Shown here piece by piece: positions 36,497 to 50,880 of a stretch of DNA of 64,000 bases. Within the stretch, counting starts at the first letter, position 1. Each line of letters starts with the position of its first letter. The stretch comes from Cryptolaemus montrouzieri. Its lineage: Eukaryota > Arthropoda > Insecta > Coleoptera > Coccinellidae. The notes beneath the pieces were generated by a model. The model was given only the letters and a program-made list of their open reading frames with translations, did not search any database and was not told the DNA's origin. The stretch spans positions 17,626,001 through 17,690,000 of the forward strand of contig JABFTP020000103.1 of assembly GCA_013387265.2 (NCBI GenBank), read 5' to 3'. The translations under genes were made by a program, and so were the position numbers.

Positions 36497-38013
36497 CAAG
36501 CGTAGATCGACACTGGATGCACTCAATAAGGTGAATCAAATAGCCAAGGCTGGAATGATGAAGACGCTTAAAACCCGTTCACTGTGCACCTTAGTACTGA
36601 TCGATATAAGAAATGCATTCAATTCGGCTGACTGGGAGATAATACTATGAGAAATAGGAAAGAAAGAAATTTCCTCGCATCTGAAGCATATTATCGCAGG
36701 ATATCTTCACAACAGAAACATGGAATACCAGAAGGAAGAATATAAGGTAACCTGCGGAGTTCCACAGGGCTCCGTATTGGGCCCCATTCTATGGAATCTA
36801 ATAAACGATGCAGTCTTGAGTCTGGTCGTTCCTGCAGGCGTGTCTATCATCGCATATGCAGATGACTTAGCGGTGCTTGTTACAGGAAAAAAGGAAAGCG
36901 ACATCGAGACAAAAACAAAAATAGTGTTGAACAAAATAGCAAAAGCGTTGAGAGTTCTTAAACTCCAGAAAAGTCACAAATGATAATACTTTCTGGCAGA
37001 AAGCACCACAGACCTATAAACATAGAGATACACGGCATGCTGCTAAAAGAAAGAAAGCAGGTTAAATATTTGGGAATGACTTTAGATCCCCACTTACGCT
37101 TCGGTAAATATGTTGAAGAAGTCGTAAAGAAAGGTGGTCCAACGATAAATATGTTGATGAAAATAATGCCTAGAATAGAAGGATGTAGCGAAACGAAACG
37201 TAGAATACTTGTAAGCACGGTGAATACAGAATGAAAATAGATCAAATGCAGAGAAGGCTTGCATTGTGAACCTCTCACGTGTATCGCATAGTAGCCACTA
37301 ACGCAGTCAGAGTGCTGGCTAGAATCATACCAGCTGATCTCGTAGCAGAAGAGAGAAACCTGGGGTGAAGAAAATACCTCCGCAAAAGCAGAGGTCAGGG
37401 CAAGAACCATGGAAGTGTGGCAGAAACAGTGGACCAACGAAGAAAAAGGAACATGGAACTAATGAAAGATGTGAGGCCTCGGTTTAACAGAACGCATGGA
37501 CATCTGAGCTACCACATGTCCCAGATGCTAACGGGGCACGGTTCATTCAGGAATTACCTTACTAGAATAGGCAAACTCAATGACCCTATGTGTCAATACT
37601 GTGGTATTGAAGCTGAAAGCGCCAGACATATGCTATTCAGCTGCGAAAAATGGAAAAGACAAAGAGAAAAGTTCGAAAATCTTACAACGAGAGAAATAAA
37701 CACCGAAAATCTGACGAATGCAATCCTGGAAAAAGAAGAAAACTGGAACAACTTCGACAGGATGTCAAAGAAAATTCTGAAAGTGAAAGAGGTAGACGAA
37801 AGATTGAGGAACCAGTAGAAATGACAAGACTCTAGCACGATGATCGAGGTGGAAGTAATGTGAAAACGGTTCCTGCTTCGATTATATATTCAGCCACCGA
37901 GGAAGGAGGTTTTAGTGGGTGGGAGCCCCACACTCTCCACGACATTGCACAGCCCAGCCGTGGGGTGGTCTGGTAGAGATTTCCCCTTCCTCCCGGGACA
38001 GAACAAAAAAAAA
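36497..38013 (+). mobile_element. R1-like LINE inserted in piggyBac
   Basis: Flanked by actccttgg (36488-36496) and actccctgg (38014-38022), a 9-bp duplication with one change. It is 5'-truncated and carries a GC-rich 3' UTR ending in a run of ten A at about 38005-38014. The coding region ends at 37818. Confidence 0.8.
36503..37818 (+). pseudogene. R1-type LINE RT and C-terminal zinc domain, disrupted
   Basis: Reads RRSTLDALNKVNQIAKAG at the truncation, then VLIDIRNAFNSADWE, a stop near 36648, CGVPQGSVLGPILWNLINDA (about 36755-36815) and the catalytic IAYADDLAVLV (about 36850). A one-base loss near 36968 shifts to EKSQMIILSGRKHH and KYLGMTLDPHLRFGKYVEEV. After a decayed part the tail HGHLSYHMSQMLTGHGSFRN and MCQYCGIEAESARHMLFSC (about 37495-37640) shows the Cys-Cys-His-Cys region of R1-clade elements. 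No endonuclease domain remains. Confidence 0.75.
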
Positions 38014-38134
38014 ACTCCCTGGATGTAAAGGATTTTTCCACATAGATGCACAAAGTGTCTGGTCGCTTTTTTCATACAAAAGAAATGTTTATTTTGCTGC
38101 ATTTCACTCTCAAATTTCATCATTGAATGCATGA
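38014..38134 (+). pseudogene. piggyBac-like transposase C-terminus, beyond the LINE
   Basis: When the LINE and one duplication are removed, the frame continues from GRCEKKI, stop, CTL to PGCKGFFHIDAQSVWSLFSY. The cysteine and histidine spacing fits the cysteine-rich C-terminal domain of piggyBac transposases. A stop follows in the region of 38132. Confidence 0.55.
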
Positions 38135-39380
38135 TGTAACCAACTGTAACTTTGATAGGTCCCCCCTCAATTTTTTCTCATGTGTTTACAGGTCAGATCT
38201 GTGGGGTTACAAATCACGTCTACTTCATTGAAGCTCTACTGAAGTTCCACAAAGGGGATCAACACCCCTTTTTTGCAAATTCCTCTTCTATTTTGTTTCT
38301 GGTTTTTTACCTCAGTTCTTCGAGGAGTTTATTGCTAATGATCTTGCATTGTCACAAATGCTGCCACGAAAATCGTAAAATTGACGATGAGTAGTATAGA
38401 TCTCCGGAGCCTTGCACCCTACATACATATATGTGAAGCTGTCTATGTACTATTTCTTCAATCATAAATGCTCCTAAGTTCCTTCCAATCCCAACTCTTT
38501 TTCATAAAGAATGTAATATTGCAATACTGAGTGATAGCCTGATTCTATCAGAGGATTGAATCTGTAACATAATATGTTTTCGGCCCCTTAGGATGTTTGT
38601 ACGGAACTTAAACTTCCCCTGGCTTCTACGTAGGCATATTTCCTCAAGTTAAGTCAAAGTTTTATTGCTTCCTATCCAGAAACATTGTTGAATGATTCTC
38701 CACTCCAGTCAATCCAATCAATTATTCATGCGTTTACTTTACGGATTGATCGAGTTAAAACCCAGTTTTGTAATTCTACGGTTAATAATTAATTCAAAAT
38801 TGGGGAAGCTTATTAACGAAGTGATGTTTAGTATTAGGAACACGTAAGTGCAAAAATGGGGAGATGAGAGAAAACTACGAGGGCCTGGGTCGGTTTGCGT
38901 CTAGACGGAGACGTACAAGAGTGGAAATGTAACCGGAAGGAAAACTAGTAGATCCGGAGACTGCGGATGAATTATGTACGATATCTGAACTTTTCCTTTT
39001 GGCTGCACTAGCTGCTTCGAGGCAAATCCTGTTTGAATGTTACGAATAGGTTAATGTAATTTTGAGGTAATGTACTCTCGTATGAAAAATACAAGATATT
39101 TGAGTCAGCTTTTTCAGAAATATTTCGTATTACATATCTGTCGAAATTAGATACGAGGGTTGTTTGTAACTTCAACTTCGAAATTAGGATATAAGCGAAA
39201 GTAATGAGGAAAAAATAAAATTTCATGAACATCTATCTCTATATAATTATTATTTATTAAAGTAAGACTGGAGGACTACGTACTATACACTCAAGAACAA
39301 ATGACTTACAAATAAGTGAAACAAATAGATATGAGAATATTGAGGCGGACATAACAAAAATATATGCATAAAAATAGGAC
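38135..39380. other. No assignable gene
   Basis: About 1.2 kb. A GC-richer stretch at 38870-38970 has no recognisable coding content. A string atacgagggttgtttgtaac at 39151 resembles a mariner end but stands alone. Confidence 0.4.
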
Positions 39381-39519
39381 AAAAAGAATGAACACAAACA
39401 CACAAATAAAATCCTGCCGTTTGTTCTCCTAAAATTTTCCCTGAGGAGTTTGGAGTTATGACCCTATAAACGGGCGTCAGTATTTATGAGGAAAAGTGAA
39501 CTCAGAATCACATCAAACA

Positions 39520-40700
39520 GACCGTGTAGAGCTCGTTATGTAATAATGAGGTTTCCACGCTTTTGACAGTAGTTTGAGATGCCCATCAATGAAAGCTTTT
39601 CTCCATAGCTGGGACGGATGAAACAGTATGGAATCCTGATGGCCGGGCGTTGTATACTTTCGTGAACGTCTGAGAAGGATGGAAGTGAGGTACTCCATGC
39701 GTGACCGTTAAACTCCAGTATTGGACAGAAGAACATTTAGTAGAAAGTTCTACAAGTGTTCGCATCACGCCCAAAATGCGATCTGATTAACAAGTACAGA
39801 AACTTCTCTGCTATGTTGGCAGCGTATGGAACATGATCAGACCAAGAGGGATTGTCAGTAATGATGACAGCATGATTGGAGTTCTGGCTTTCTGGTTGGA
39901 TCACGGACCGTGAAAATACAATCTTCGAGGATTGACTTTAACCATATGGATGATCCTATAGTTAGAGTTGCTTAACGGCAAGAGCCATTCGTTTGACAAG
40001 TTCACGATTTTGTCGAGATCATTCTAAACCACGTGAACTTATGTAAAGTGACTGTTGTAGATCTTGGTATCGTTAGCGAACAGTTTTAATCAAGATAAGA
40101 AGACAGATCGCAAGTGTACAAAAAAAATAAGAGAGGCCGCAAATCAGAGCCTTGAGGGACTCCACTTCTAACTAGGTTTGGAATGGACAGATCATCTCCA
40201 ACTCTGAAAAATTCGATCACCGAAGAATGCCCTGAAGCAACAAGATGCCTCTTAACCCAAAATGTACCAGTTTATGTCATAATCTCTTGTGCGCGACAGG
40301 TTTGAATGCTCGGGAAAAGTATAAATAAATCACGTGGACGGGGATTTGCCGAGCTTCAAACTTTCAGCGTTGATGCATTTAAACAGGTTTGTGACTATGG
40401 ATTGGACAGGAAGACCATTTTGATTGTCTGATATGATACGGTTTGTCAGTGTTAAGCCAAGAACTCGCTCCAGAATATTTTTTTCAAATATTTTAGCCAC
40501 CAGATCACAGAGCCAAGGTGAAGGCATATAATGGAATGAGGGCGGTGAGGAAAATAGTGAGTGACAATGGTAGAGCCTGTGACGAATCACAGTTGCGGTT
40601 GCGGCCGAAATATCATCGTAACCTGGCGCAGGCGATGTACCAACCTTTTAGAAATCTCTTCCAAAGACACTTGTAAAGAATTGGATATCACTCAAAGCAG
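39520..40700 (-). pseudogene. Heavily decayed CR1/Jockey-like LINE
   Basis: Minus-strand reading in order: LVAKIFEKNILERVLGLTLT then ISDNQNGLP (about 40500-40400), like the RT block KIFE..V...L...I...Q.G; RSGVPQGSDLRPLLFFLY (about 40180-40130) with a frameshift before FANDTKIY in place of FADDTKI (about 40070); and FCPILEFNGHAWSTSLPS with IQRPAIRI (about 39730-39640), like the post-RT block. Many stops and shifts. No tail found. Confidence 0.6.
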
Positions 40701-41019
40701 GAACAGATCTAGTGGTGACTGGATTAGGAAGAATCTCTAGCTCGTCAGTGGAGGAGGTTTCAAATATTTGAACTGATGCACAATTACTTTAATTGTGATT
40801 GGATCTCAAATATTCGAAATATTATATATATTCCTATTTGTGAAGTACTCGAGCATACAAAACTTGTCGTGACATTTAGAAAATTCAAGTATCAGTGAAT
40901 TTCATAGTATAGTTACCATATTGCAGCAAGATTTCTTCAAGTTGATGATTTCAGAATAGTTTTCTCATATTCCATTCCAAATATAGATGGCCACTCAACC
41001 CAAGCCCACCGATCACTCC
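40701..41019. other. No assignable gene
   Basis: AT-rich spacer between two element remnants. Confidence 0.4.
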
Positions 41020-41360
41020 CGAAACTGCTTAACATAAATCTGCCTTCGTTCTGTCCAAAGCTTTAAACGTCCATCAGAATGATATATGAAATTTTCACTC
41101 GTCTGGATGAACGTTATTTTCTCATTAATTGGTGGTTCATGCTGATGTTCTTCTATCGAACAATAAAAATTTGGAAAAGTATGAGAATCCTTGGGACTTG
41201 GGTCCGGACACTTTGGCCTCGGATGACCTTTACCAGCTTTTCTTCCTCTTGAAACCTCCAAACGGAAGTTTGGCGCTTAATATATGGTTGGTATGGATAA
41301 ATCCAAAATTCATCACCACTGACAAAATTGTCAAACGCTTTCAGACTTTCCAAAGTTCAA
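41020..41360 (-). pseudogene. mariner transposase middle fragment
   Basis: The minus strand reads ESLKAFDNFVSGDEFWIYPY then IKRQTSVWRFQEEEK and KVIRGQSVRTQ. GDE.WIY....KRQ..VW is the block around the first catalytic Asp of mariner transposases. The downstream part is out of frame and unlike the conserved core. No second or third Asp and no ends were found. The remnant at 17371 could be of a related type, covering the other half. Confidence 0.55.
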
Positions 41361-41382
41361 TCGGTTCACAGTTTTCTGATAT

Positions 41383-42065
41383 ATATATTCTTTTGAAACG
41401 AAAGGGTTTACAAAATTTGAATAATTGTATTCACAATAAATGCTTATATCTATAATTTTGGTGTGTGTGTGTCAGAAAAGCACGAGTGTAAGCTCAGGAA
41501 AAGTAACAGGGAACCATACTATCTTGTATATGATTCAATAAACGAGTGGAAAAACCTGAGGAAAAAACTCGTTTCCCTGTCGCTATTGCAATAGCAATAG
41601 CTTGTCTGTTTATGTTGTGTTAGTGTCGTGTGTACAAAAAGAGTACCAAACATTTTTCTGCTTAGTCGCTTCATTCTCTCTTGCATTCCATGATTTCCAA
41701 ACGAAGGCAAGGGTGAAAGAAAGGGGGTTTGGGACAGGAATCTGTAACACTGGAAAAAGAAAACCAGCAGAAAAATATTTCAACAATCATACTTCTTATA
41801 TGTCTAAACAAATCTGAGAAAAGATTTTACATAGCAATCAAGGTCATGAAAAGGACTAAGCAGATAATAAAAAAATACATAACCTGCGATATTTCCTCAA
41901 ATTCCATCTCTGTTTGACCGAGAGGACCCCGATGGCCAGGTTCAGTCTTCAAGTGATGCCGATTATGATCTAGAGATGTTTTAGAATTATTATGGACCCA
42001 ATAATCTGGGCTGACATCGCCCATATATTATTTCTTCCTGGAACTTGCTTAATTTTAAGAAAAAT
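41383..42065 (+). repeat. Dispersed repeat B, copy 2, with an insertion
   Basis: 41383-41455 matches the right flank of the TA array at 680-745. After a short (GT)n the sequence matches copy 1 (gtaagctcaggaaa), is interrupted by about 255 bp (41503-41757), then resumes with aaccagcagaaaaatatttc. The distal block matches copy 1 through ggacccaataat. Together the copies suggest one non-coding element with an internal TA or GT microsatellite. Confidence 0.65.

Positions 42066-45755
<3,690 letters not shown>

Positions 45756-45825
<70 letters not shown>
45756..45825. repeat. (TA)n microsatellite, 70 bp
   Basis: Pure TA run at the right of repeat A copy 2. Confidence 0.95.
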
Positions 45826-45827
<2 letters not shown>

Positions 45828-46400
45828 CATGAGATATGCACATGTATCCATTTCTTATTTATTAAGTAAAAATAAAAGGTGCACACTAGAGGTTAGAGTT
45901 TTCTACTTCACCACAGATGAAGAATTGGCAATAAGCGCACATTTACTTGATTAACAATTATAGCTTGAGTGAGTGTCTTCAAACTTGACTTGACTGAAGA
46001 GACTCTCAAACAGAGACGATTTCAACCTATTTGATTCGTAAGACGATTTCAACCTATTTGATTCGTATCCTAGCATTTCAAAAAAATCGATAGAGGAACG
46101 ACTTTTCATCAGAAGAATGTCTAATTGCTCTATTCGTAAACAAACCGAAAATTTTTGGAGACTCGTTCAAGTTTTGTTAGTATTATCCTTCTGAACATAT
46201 ATTCATGAATTTGCTAGCTGTCTAGTAGTTGGTTTGTTAGGTATAGTATTTTAGTTGAAGCGGCTTTTGTAATTTTCAAAAAGATGGTGAGGAAGATTAT
46301 TGTGTGTTATAAAACATTGCTTTCACTGCAAAAATACTATCACTTCCAAGGCTTTGAACGTCCGTTTTTGTCTTAAGAAAAAAAAATAGTATTCAATGAG
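45826..46400. other. No assignable gene; 3' flank of the CSP exon
   Basis: AT-rich. A 30-bp direct duplication (acgatttcaacctatttgattcgta) lies at about 46016-46068. Nothing else recognised. Confidence 0.4.
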
Positions 46401-46405
46401 TAATA

Positions 46406-46411
46406 TTTATT
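46406..46411 (-). promoter_or_regulatory. Poly(A) signal of the CSP-like gene
   Basis: AATAAA on the minus strand, about 26 nt past the stop codon of the exon at 46437-46617. Confidence 0.5.
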
Positions 46412-46436
46412 TCAATACAAACTAAAACATGTCTCA

Positions 46437-46617
46437 TTATTCCTTGAGTCTTCTCTCTAGATCTGCTCTGTATTTATTTTGGGGATCATATTTTTCCATC
46501 AGTTCATTCCACAATTCAGGCTTCTCGTTTAACAAAAATTTTCCTACTTTCTTGACAGTACCCTTATGTTTATCGGTGCATTTTGCACATTTCGTTTCAA
46601 TAGTTCTGGTAGAACCT
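46437..46617 (-). pseudogene. Chemosensory protein (OS-D/CSP) last exon with a frameshift
   Basis: CSPs are small secreted carriers of hydrophobic ligands in arthropods. The minus strand reads, after the acceptor ttttgtttcag (46618 is its last base), two bases and VLPELLK, then, one base out of frame, TKCAKCTDKHKGTVKKVGKF, LLNEKPELWNELMEKYDPQN, KYRADLERRLKE and a stop at 46437-46439. CAKC is the second cysteine pair of the family, and KP.LW..L..KYDP is its conserved tail. A phase-1 intron just before the V-L-P motif is the usual CSP intron position. The shift needs one missing A at about 46594-46597, so either the gene is dead or the sequence has an error. Exon 1, with the signal peptide, was not found. 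The RTE element at 46733 would lie in the intron. Confidence 0.75.
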
Positions 46618-46744
46618 CTGAAACAAAAATAAGTGTTACAATTGCATATTTAGATTCAGAAGGATGTAGTTCAATTCTATCGTAAATCGTGATAATACTC
46701 CAAAGCGACCAAGAAAACCCCAGAGTAACGTCATCATCATCATC

Positions 46745-47915
46745 CTCCAGCCTGTTGTGTCCACTGCTGGACGTAAGCCTCCATTAAGTTCATCCAATAT
46801 ATTGAGATTCTCTCATCCAATGACTGGCGACTCTTTTAATGTCATCGCTCCAGCGAGTTGAAGGTCTTCCCCTACTTCTTTTATCTCTTTTGGTCGCCAG
46901 TTCGCTATTTTTATAGATTATCTTTCGTCATTGAGCCGTGCAACATGTCCCGACCATTTCCATTTTAGCGTTATAATTCGTTCTATGACGTCGTCAACTT
47001 TCGTTCTTCGACTTATCTCTGTGTTTCTCACCTTATCTTGAAATTTTATTCACAGCATGGCCCTCTCCTTTTCTCGTTGAGTTACCTCCAACTTGTGAAC
47101 AGGATTTTGTCAGCACCGGTAGAACACATTCGTTAAATAGTTTCCTTTTTAGGCTAGTTGGTATGTCACTGCTGAATAGGTCTCGAAGTTTTCCATATGC
47201 TGCCCAGCTCAACCCTATTCTTCTATTCATTTCATGTGTCTGATTGTCTCTGCATATTCTCAATTCGTGCACCAAGTATTTGTACTCGCTAACATCTTTA
47301 ATGACGTCGCTATGTAGTGTGATGGTTCCTCCAAGTAATAGGTTCGTCATGATTTTCGTTTTTTGTTCGTTCATGCAGAGTTCTTTTTCTACCATCTCTT
47401 CATTCAGTTCTTTTATCATCACAGCAGCCTCCTGTAAATTATCCGTGACGAGTACAGTGTCGTCTGCAAACCGTAGGTTGTTCAATATTGTCCCGTCTAT
47501 GTCAATTCCCTTGTTTTCCCAGTTGAGTTTTTCAAAATCGCATTGGAGCACTGCAGTGAAAAGTTAAGGAGACAAGTTGTCTCCCTGTCGAACACCTCTT
47601 TCTATTCGGACCTTATTACTACCTTTGTGAAGTCTTATGCTTGCAGTTATACAGTAAACGATTGTATCTAAAATCTATGCAACATTGTTGGAGGGCTTCT
47701 AGGATGGATACTATCTCGATCGTGTCAAACGCTTTTTGGAAAACGATGAAAATGTGCACCAAAGGTTTGTTGTACTTAAGTGTCTTTTCGATCAACAGTT
47801 TCAATGTTAGGAGATTATCGTTTGTTCCAAAACGTGATCGGAAGCCTGCCTGCTCGACTAGCTGGTAAGAGTTGAGTTTTCTCTCCAATATTTTGCTGAT
47901 GACCTTAGTGATCAA
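46745..47915 (-). pseudogene. RTE LINE, RT palm to C-terminus
   Basis: Minus strand: ITKVISKILERKLNSYQLVE, QAGFRSRFGTNDN, FIVFQKAFDTIEIVSILEAL (about 47900-47690), a frame break around 47600 where the RQGD block should be, then LQCDFEKLNWENKGIDIDGT, the catalytic LRFADDTVLVTD (about 47470), VSEYKYLVHELRI, GLSWAAYGKLRDLF and CVLPVLT. After 47033 it continues in another frame as RRTKVDDVIERIITLKWKWS, GHVARLNDER and GLRPAVDTTGW, the standard RTE ending. A few stops and shifts; otherwise well preserved. Confidence 0.8.
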
Positions 47916-47928
47916 TTCATATGAATGC

Positions 47929-48509
47929 TGAAAAACAAGTACTGTGTTTTAAGGAATTTTACTTAATAATTGCGATTCGTAACGCGTTTCACTCACCGTA
48001 TTATTATAGAATATCGAACATAAACGCAGTTTTTCAAATAAAAAATCAGATTCAAATTACCTGAATCATCTCTTAGAAAATAATCATTCTTTCTGACCCA
48101 CAGTTTGAAATTTTGCATACAGATAATAAATATTGAAGGTAGATCTTTGGGAAACTTTAGAAATCAATAAATACAAACACTCAGGTAGACTCATCAATGA
48201 ACAAGTCGATTTAAGCCCTTCACCTCTATTGAATATTTTCGGGGAGCAATCTATTCCTTAATTTTATTGATATACCTGTCATAAATAACCACTTAAGAAG
48301 AAGCAACCCAATAAGCTTTCAATTACTCAAGAACATTTGTAGTTATATTCTCATTTATAGTTTTCTGTATATTCATTCGTCTGAAGAAGCTACGGTGTAG
48401 TGAAACGCGTTACGAATCGCAATTATTAAGTAAAATTCCTTAAAACACAGTACTTGTTTTTTATTATTGATAATGGAATTTTACCAAGTAAAAGCCTCCC
48501 AAATTCAAA
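47929..48509 (+). mobile_element. Penelope-like element, family 1, short copy inside the RTE
   Basis: 581 bp flanked by tcatatgaatgc at 47917-47928 and 48510-48521. It has an inverted fragment of the 3' end on the left (47929 to about 48000) and the terminal coding part plus the 3' end on the right. Removing it and one duplication restores the RTE frame exactly: NYRPISLLLHSY joins ELITKVISKIL. Confidence 0.9.
48375..48417 (+). other. Hammerhead-like motif in PLE 3' terminus
   Basis: ATTCGT (48375-48380) pairs with ACGAAT (48412-48417). Between them are CTGAAGA (48381-48387), one extra A, a 5-bp helix GCTAC/GTAGT (48389-48393 with 48397-48401), GAAA (48402-48405), CGCG and TT. The order is that of a hammerhead ribozyme core with a minimal stem III. 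PLEs are known to carry hammerheads in their terminal repeats. The extra A before helix II and the very short stem III leave activity uncertain. Confidence 0.45.
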
Positions 48510-48521
48510 TCATATGAATGC

Positions 48522-49475
48522 AACAGCAAGCTAATTGGCCTGTAGTTGCCTTTGTCCATAGCATCACCTTTTTGATAAATCAGCAACATCGTTTCCACTT
48601 TTCCGGGATAGAAGCATTTTCTAGGTACAAGTTAAAAAGATCCTTGATTTTTTATAGTACAGTTTCCCCTCCCATTCTAATTGCCTCAATAGGTATTTGG
48701 TCGTCCCCTGGAGCTTTGTTGTTCTTGATTTGCTGCATTGCTGATTTAATTTCGTCTATTGTGATTTCTGGTACTTCTTCTGACCCTTGGTTCATGACTC
48801 CGCTAGCTTTTTGTGTTTTTTTCGGTGTTTTTTCGAACTCTATGCTACTCTTGTACAGTTTTTCATAAAATGATTATTCTTATTCTTAAGTATTAGTATC
48901 TCGTTCTTACCATTACTAAGTTTTCTTTTCAGGATCTTCAAGCTTTTTTATTCTCTATGGTGTATTTTATTTGTTCGTTGTTGTAATTTCTTATGTTTCT
49001 TCTGATGTTTTTTGAGATTTCTTTGCTCCGTTGATCTATCAGTTGGGTATTAGTGTTGTCGTGATTTTGTAGGTTTTTTCGATCTTCAATCATTTGTCTT
49101 GTTTGTTGGCTCATTTTACTTTTTCGAATGTGCCTTGGGCAGCATCTTCTAACTGTTTCGATGACGGATTCTGTTGCCCTGTTCACTTTCTCGATGGTTC
49201 CATGGCTTGTGTATTTTGATAAGGCTGAATTGATGGTTTCTTGGTATTTCTGAGCACTTTCTGGATTGCTCCATTTTCGTATGTTCGTTGGCTGAGTCAA
49301 TCTGTATCTTCCTTTGCCTATATTGATTTAGACCGTGGCTCTCACCATTCTATGGTCACTTCCCACATTGACTTGGTTCAGCTCTGATACGTCTTGTAGT
49401 ATGGATTTCTTATCAGTTATTATAAAGTCTATCTCATTTTTTGTCTTTCCGTCTGAGCTTATTAAATTTTTCATC
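48522..49475 (-). pseudogene. RTE LINE, end of endonuclease and start of RT
   Basis: Minus strand: SSDGKTKNEIDFIITDKKS then VNVGSDHRMVRATV, the end of the apurinic endonuclease with its SDHR motif (about 49450-49330). A connecting region follows (NIRKWSNPESAQKYQETINS and a basic stretch). Next come EVPEITIDEIKSAMQQIKNN with KAPGDDQIPIEAI, ASIPEKWKRC and NYRPISLL, the RT fingers. One stop at about 48660 and shifts near 48870 and 48570. Confidence 0.75.
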
Positions 49476-50289
49476 TATATTCCAAACTATCGGTCGACAT
49501 TAATTATTATTAAATAAATATTTCATCATTTCGAAAGAATAGACTCCTTGAAGTGTCATAATTTCTTTCTGACGTTTTACTAGTTTTTCGAAAAAGGAAG
49601 ATTCCTTCAGTTGGATGACATCGTACACTGGATGGAGAGATTTCAACAACGTTTAAGTACTGCAGTTGTGTGAAACATCGTGAAAAGCGAAAAATTATCT
49701 CCCCCTCCCCCATGTTCTTCATGCGTAAGAAATTGCACCAAAAAGACTTGAGCGAGCTTTCTTCGTTTTCGAGTTAGTTGCAAATTTTGATAATTTTCGA
49801 AATCTGTAGAGTTCTAATATGTCGGTTGTTTTCTAAATTATGTAAAATTGGTTTTGATATTATACAGGCACTTTTTATTCAAAATCGGATGAAATTTTCT
49901 TTTTGTCGAACAGTTCTTCAGTTATAATGTAAATATTTTTTAAATACAAACCATAGTCAACTTTTTGGTGAATTGATGTTTCCTCTCATTTTAAAATGTA
50001 TATCACATGTGCAATAATCCAGTATATTCTACGAAAAGTACACAAATCTAACCTAACTTTACCATCATTTCATCTAGTAACTTTATGTTTATTCACATTA
50101 TTTGCATGGAATGAATGAAATAGCTTAAGCATGTTCTGTGCTCTCATTATGACAGCACTTGCAATGACAATTCAGATTAATTATTTTAATGTTTTTACAT
50201 CAAACTACTGCTATTGGTGGAATATAATATCGTTTGTAATAACGAAGGGACTATGCCCTACGATAATTTTGAACCCATATCGACCTGGA
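49476..50289. other. No assignable gene
   Basis: AT-rich; I looked here for exon 1 of the CSP gene on the minus strand and did not find it. Confidence 0.4.
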
Positions 50290-50880
50290 CGATCAATACT
50301 GATAAGAGATATGGGTGTACATCTGACGACCAATGATCATTTTGACGATTGAATATTCCAAATGATTTCTCGGAATTTTCTTCACATTTTTGCAGAAACC
50401 AATTGAAATTATCGAGTCGACGTTGTAAATCTCCTGCAACAGTTAGGTTATTCCCACTTTATAAGGTGTACCTCTATTTTTCTTTAGAAAACTGCCTGCT
50501 CGAAATCGATGGGTTGGCAGTTACACTACCTATTACATTAATTGTTGTATCTTCTCTACAACTATTTCATGTTCTTATTTTCTCGAAATGCTGAATGTAC
50601 CATGGTTCATGCGGTTCTCCATCAATTCATCGAATATTCTTTTGTAAGGTTGTCGATTATCTGGAAACTATCCAAATAAGCACCTTCTGTACCATCAGCA
50701 TCAAAACTTTTTTTAATATAATAATATATAACCATATCAAACTTTTCAAACATGGTCACTTCGTTGGTACAAACGATACTACATTCACACAATAGTTGTA
50801 ACTTGTTCAAAAATATCAAATAATTTATCTGAAATGCAATTGCAAGAATTAGTTTTCGAAGTATCAAAATGAGTTCGAAG
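50290..50880 (-). pseudogene. Tc1/IS630-like transposase N-terminal half, remnant
   Basis: Minus-strand pieces in order: NRQPYKRIFDELMENRMNHG then TFS (about 50660-50590), like the P..R.P....F.RI..RL...G.F helix-turn-helix segment; NVIGSVTANPSISSRQ (about 50540-50500); LQRRLDNFNWFLQKCEENSE (about 50420-50370), like Q.R...C.WFLQ..EE.P; and GIFNRQNDHWSSDVHP (about 50360-50310), like GIFN.HN.H.W...NPH. The block with the first catalytic Asp is deleted between the last two. Same transposase type as at 30204-31221. Confidence 0.5.

Larger units (their letters stand above)
46733..49475 (-). mobile_element. RTE-type LINE, 5'-truncated, carrying a PLE
   Basis: The 3' end on the minus strand is an ATG-trinucleotide tail (atcatcatcatc at 46733-46745), common in RTE elements. 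Coding reads from the end of the apurinic endonuclease near 49475 through RT to the tail. The only large interruption is the PLE at 47929-48509. Confidence 0.8.

Noticed and set aside
36958..37437. Minus-strand open frame of 159 codons
   Set aside because: Shadow of the plus-strand R1-like RT.
47244..47567. Plus-strand open frame of 107 codons
   Set aside because: Antisense of the RTE palm, whose minus-strand reading has clear RT blocks.
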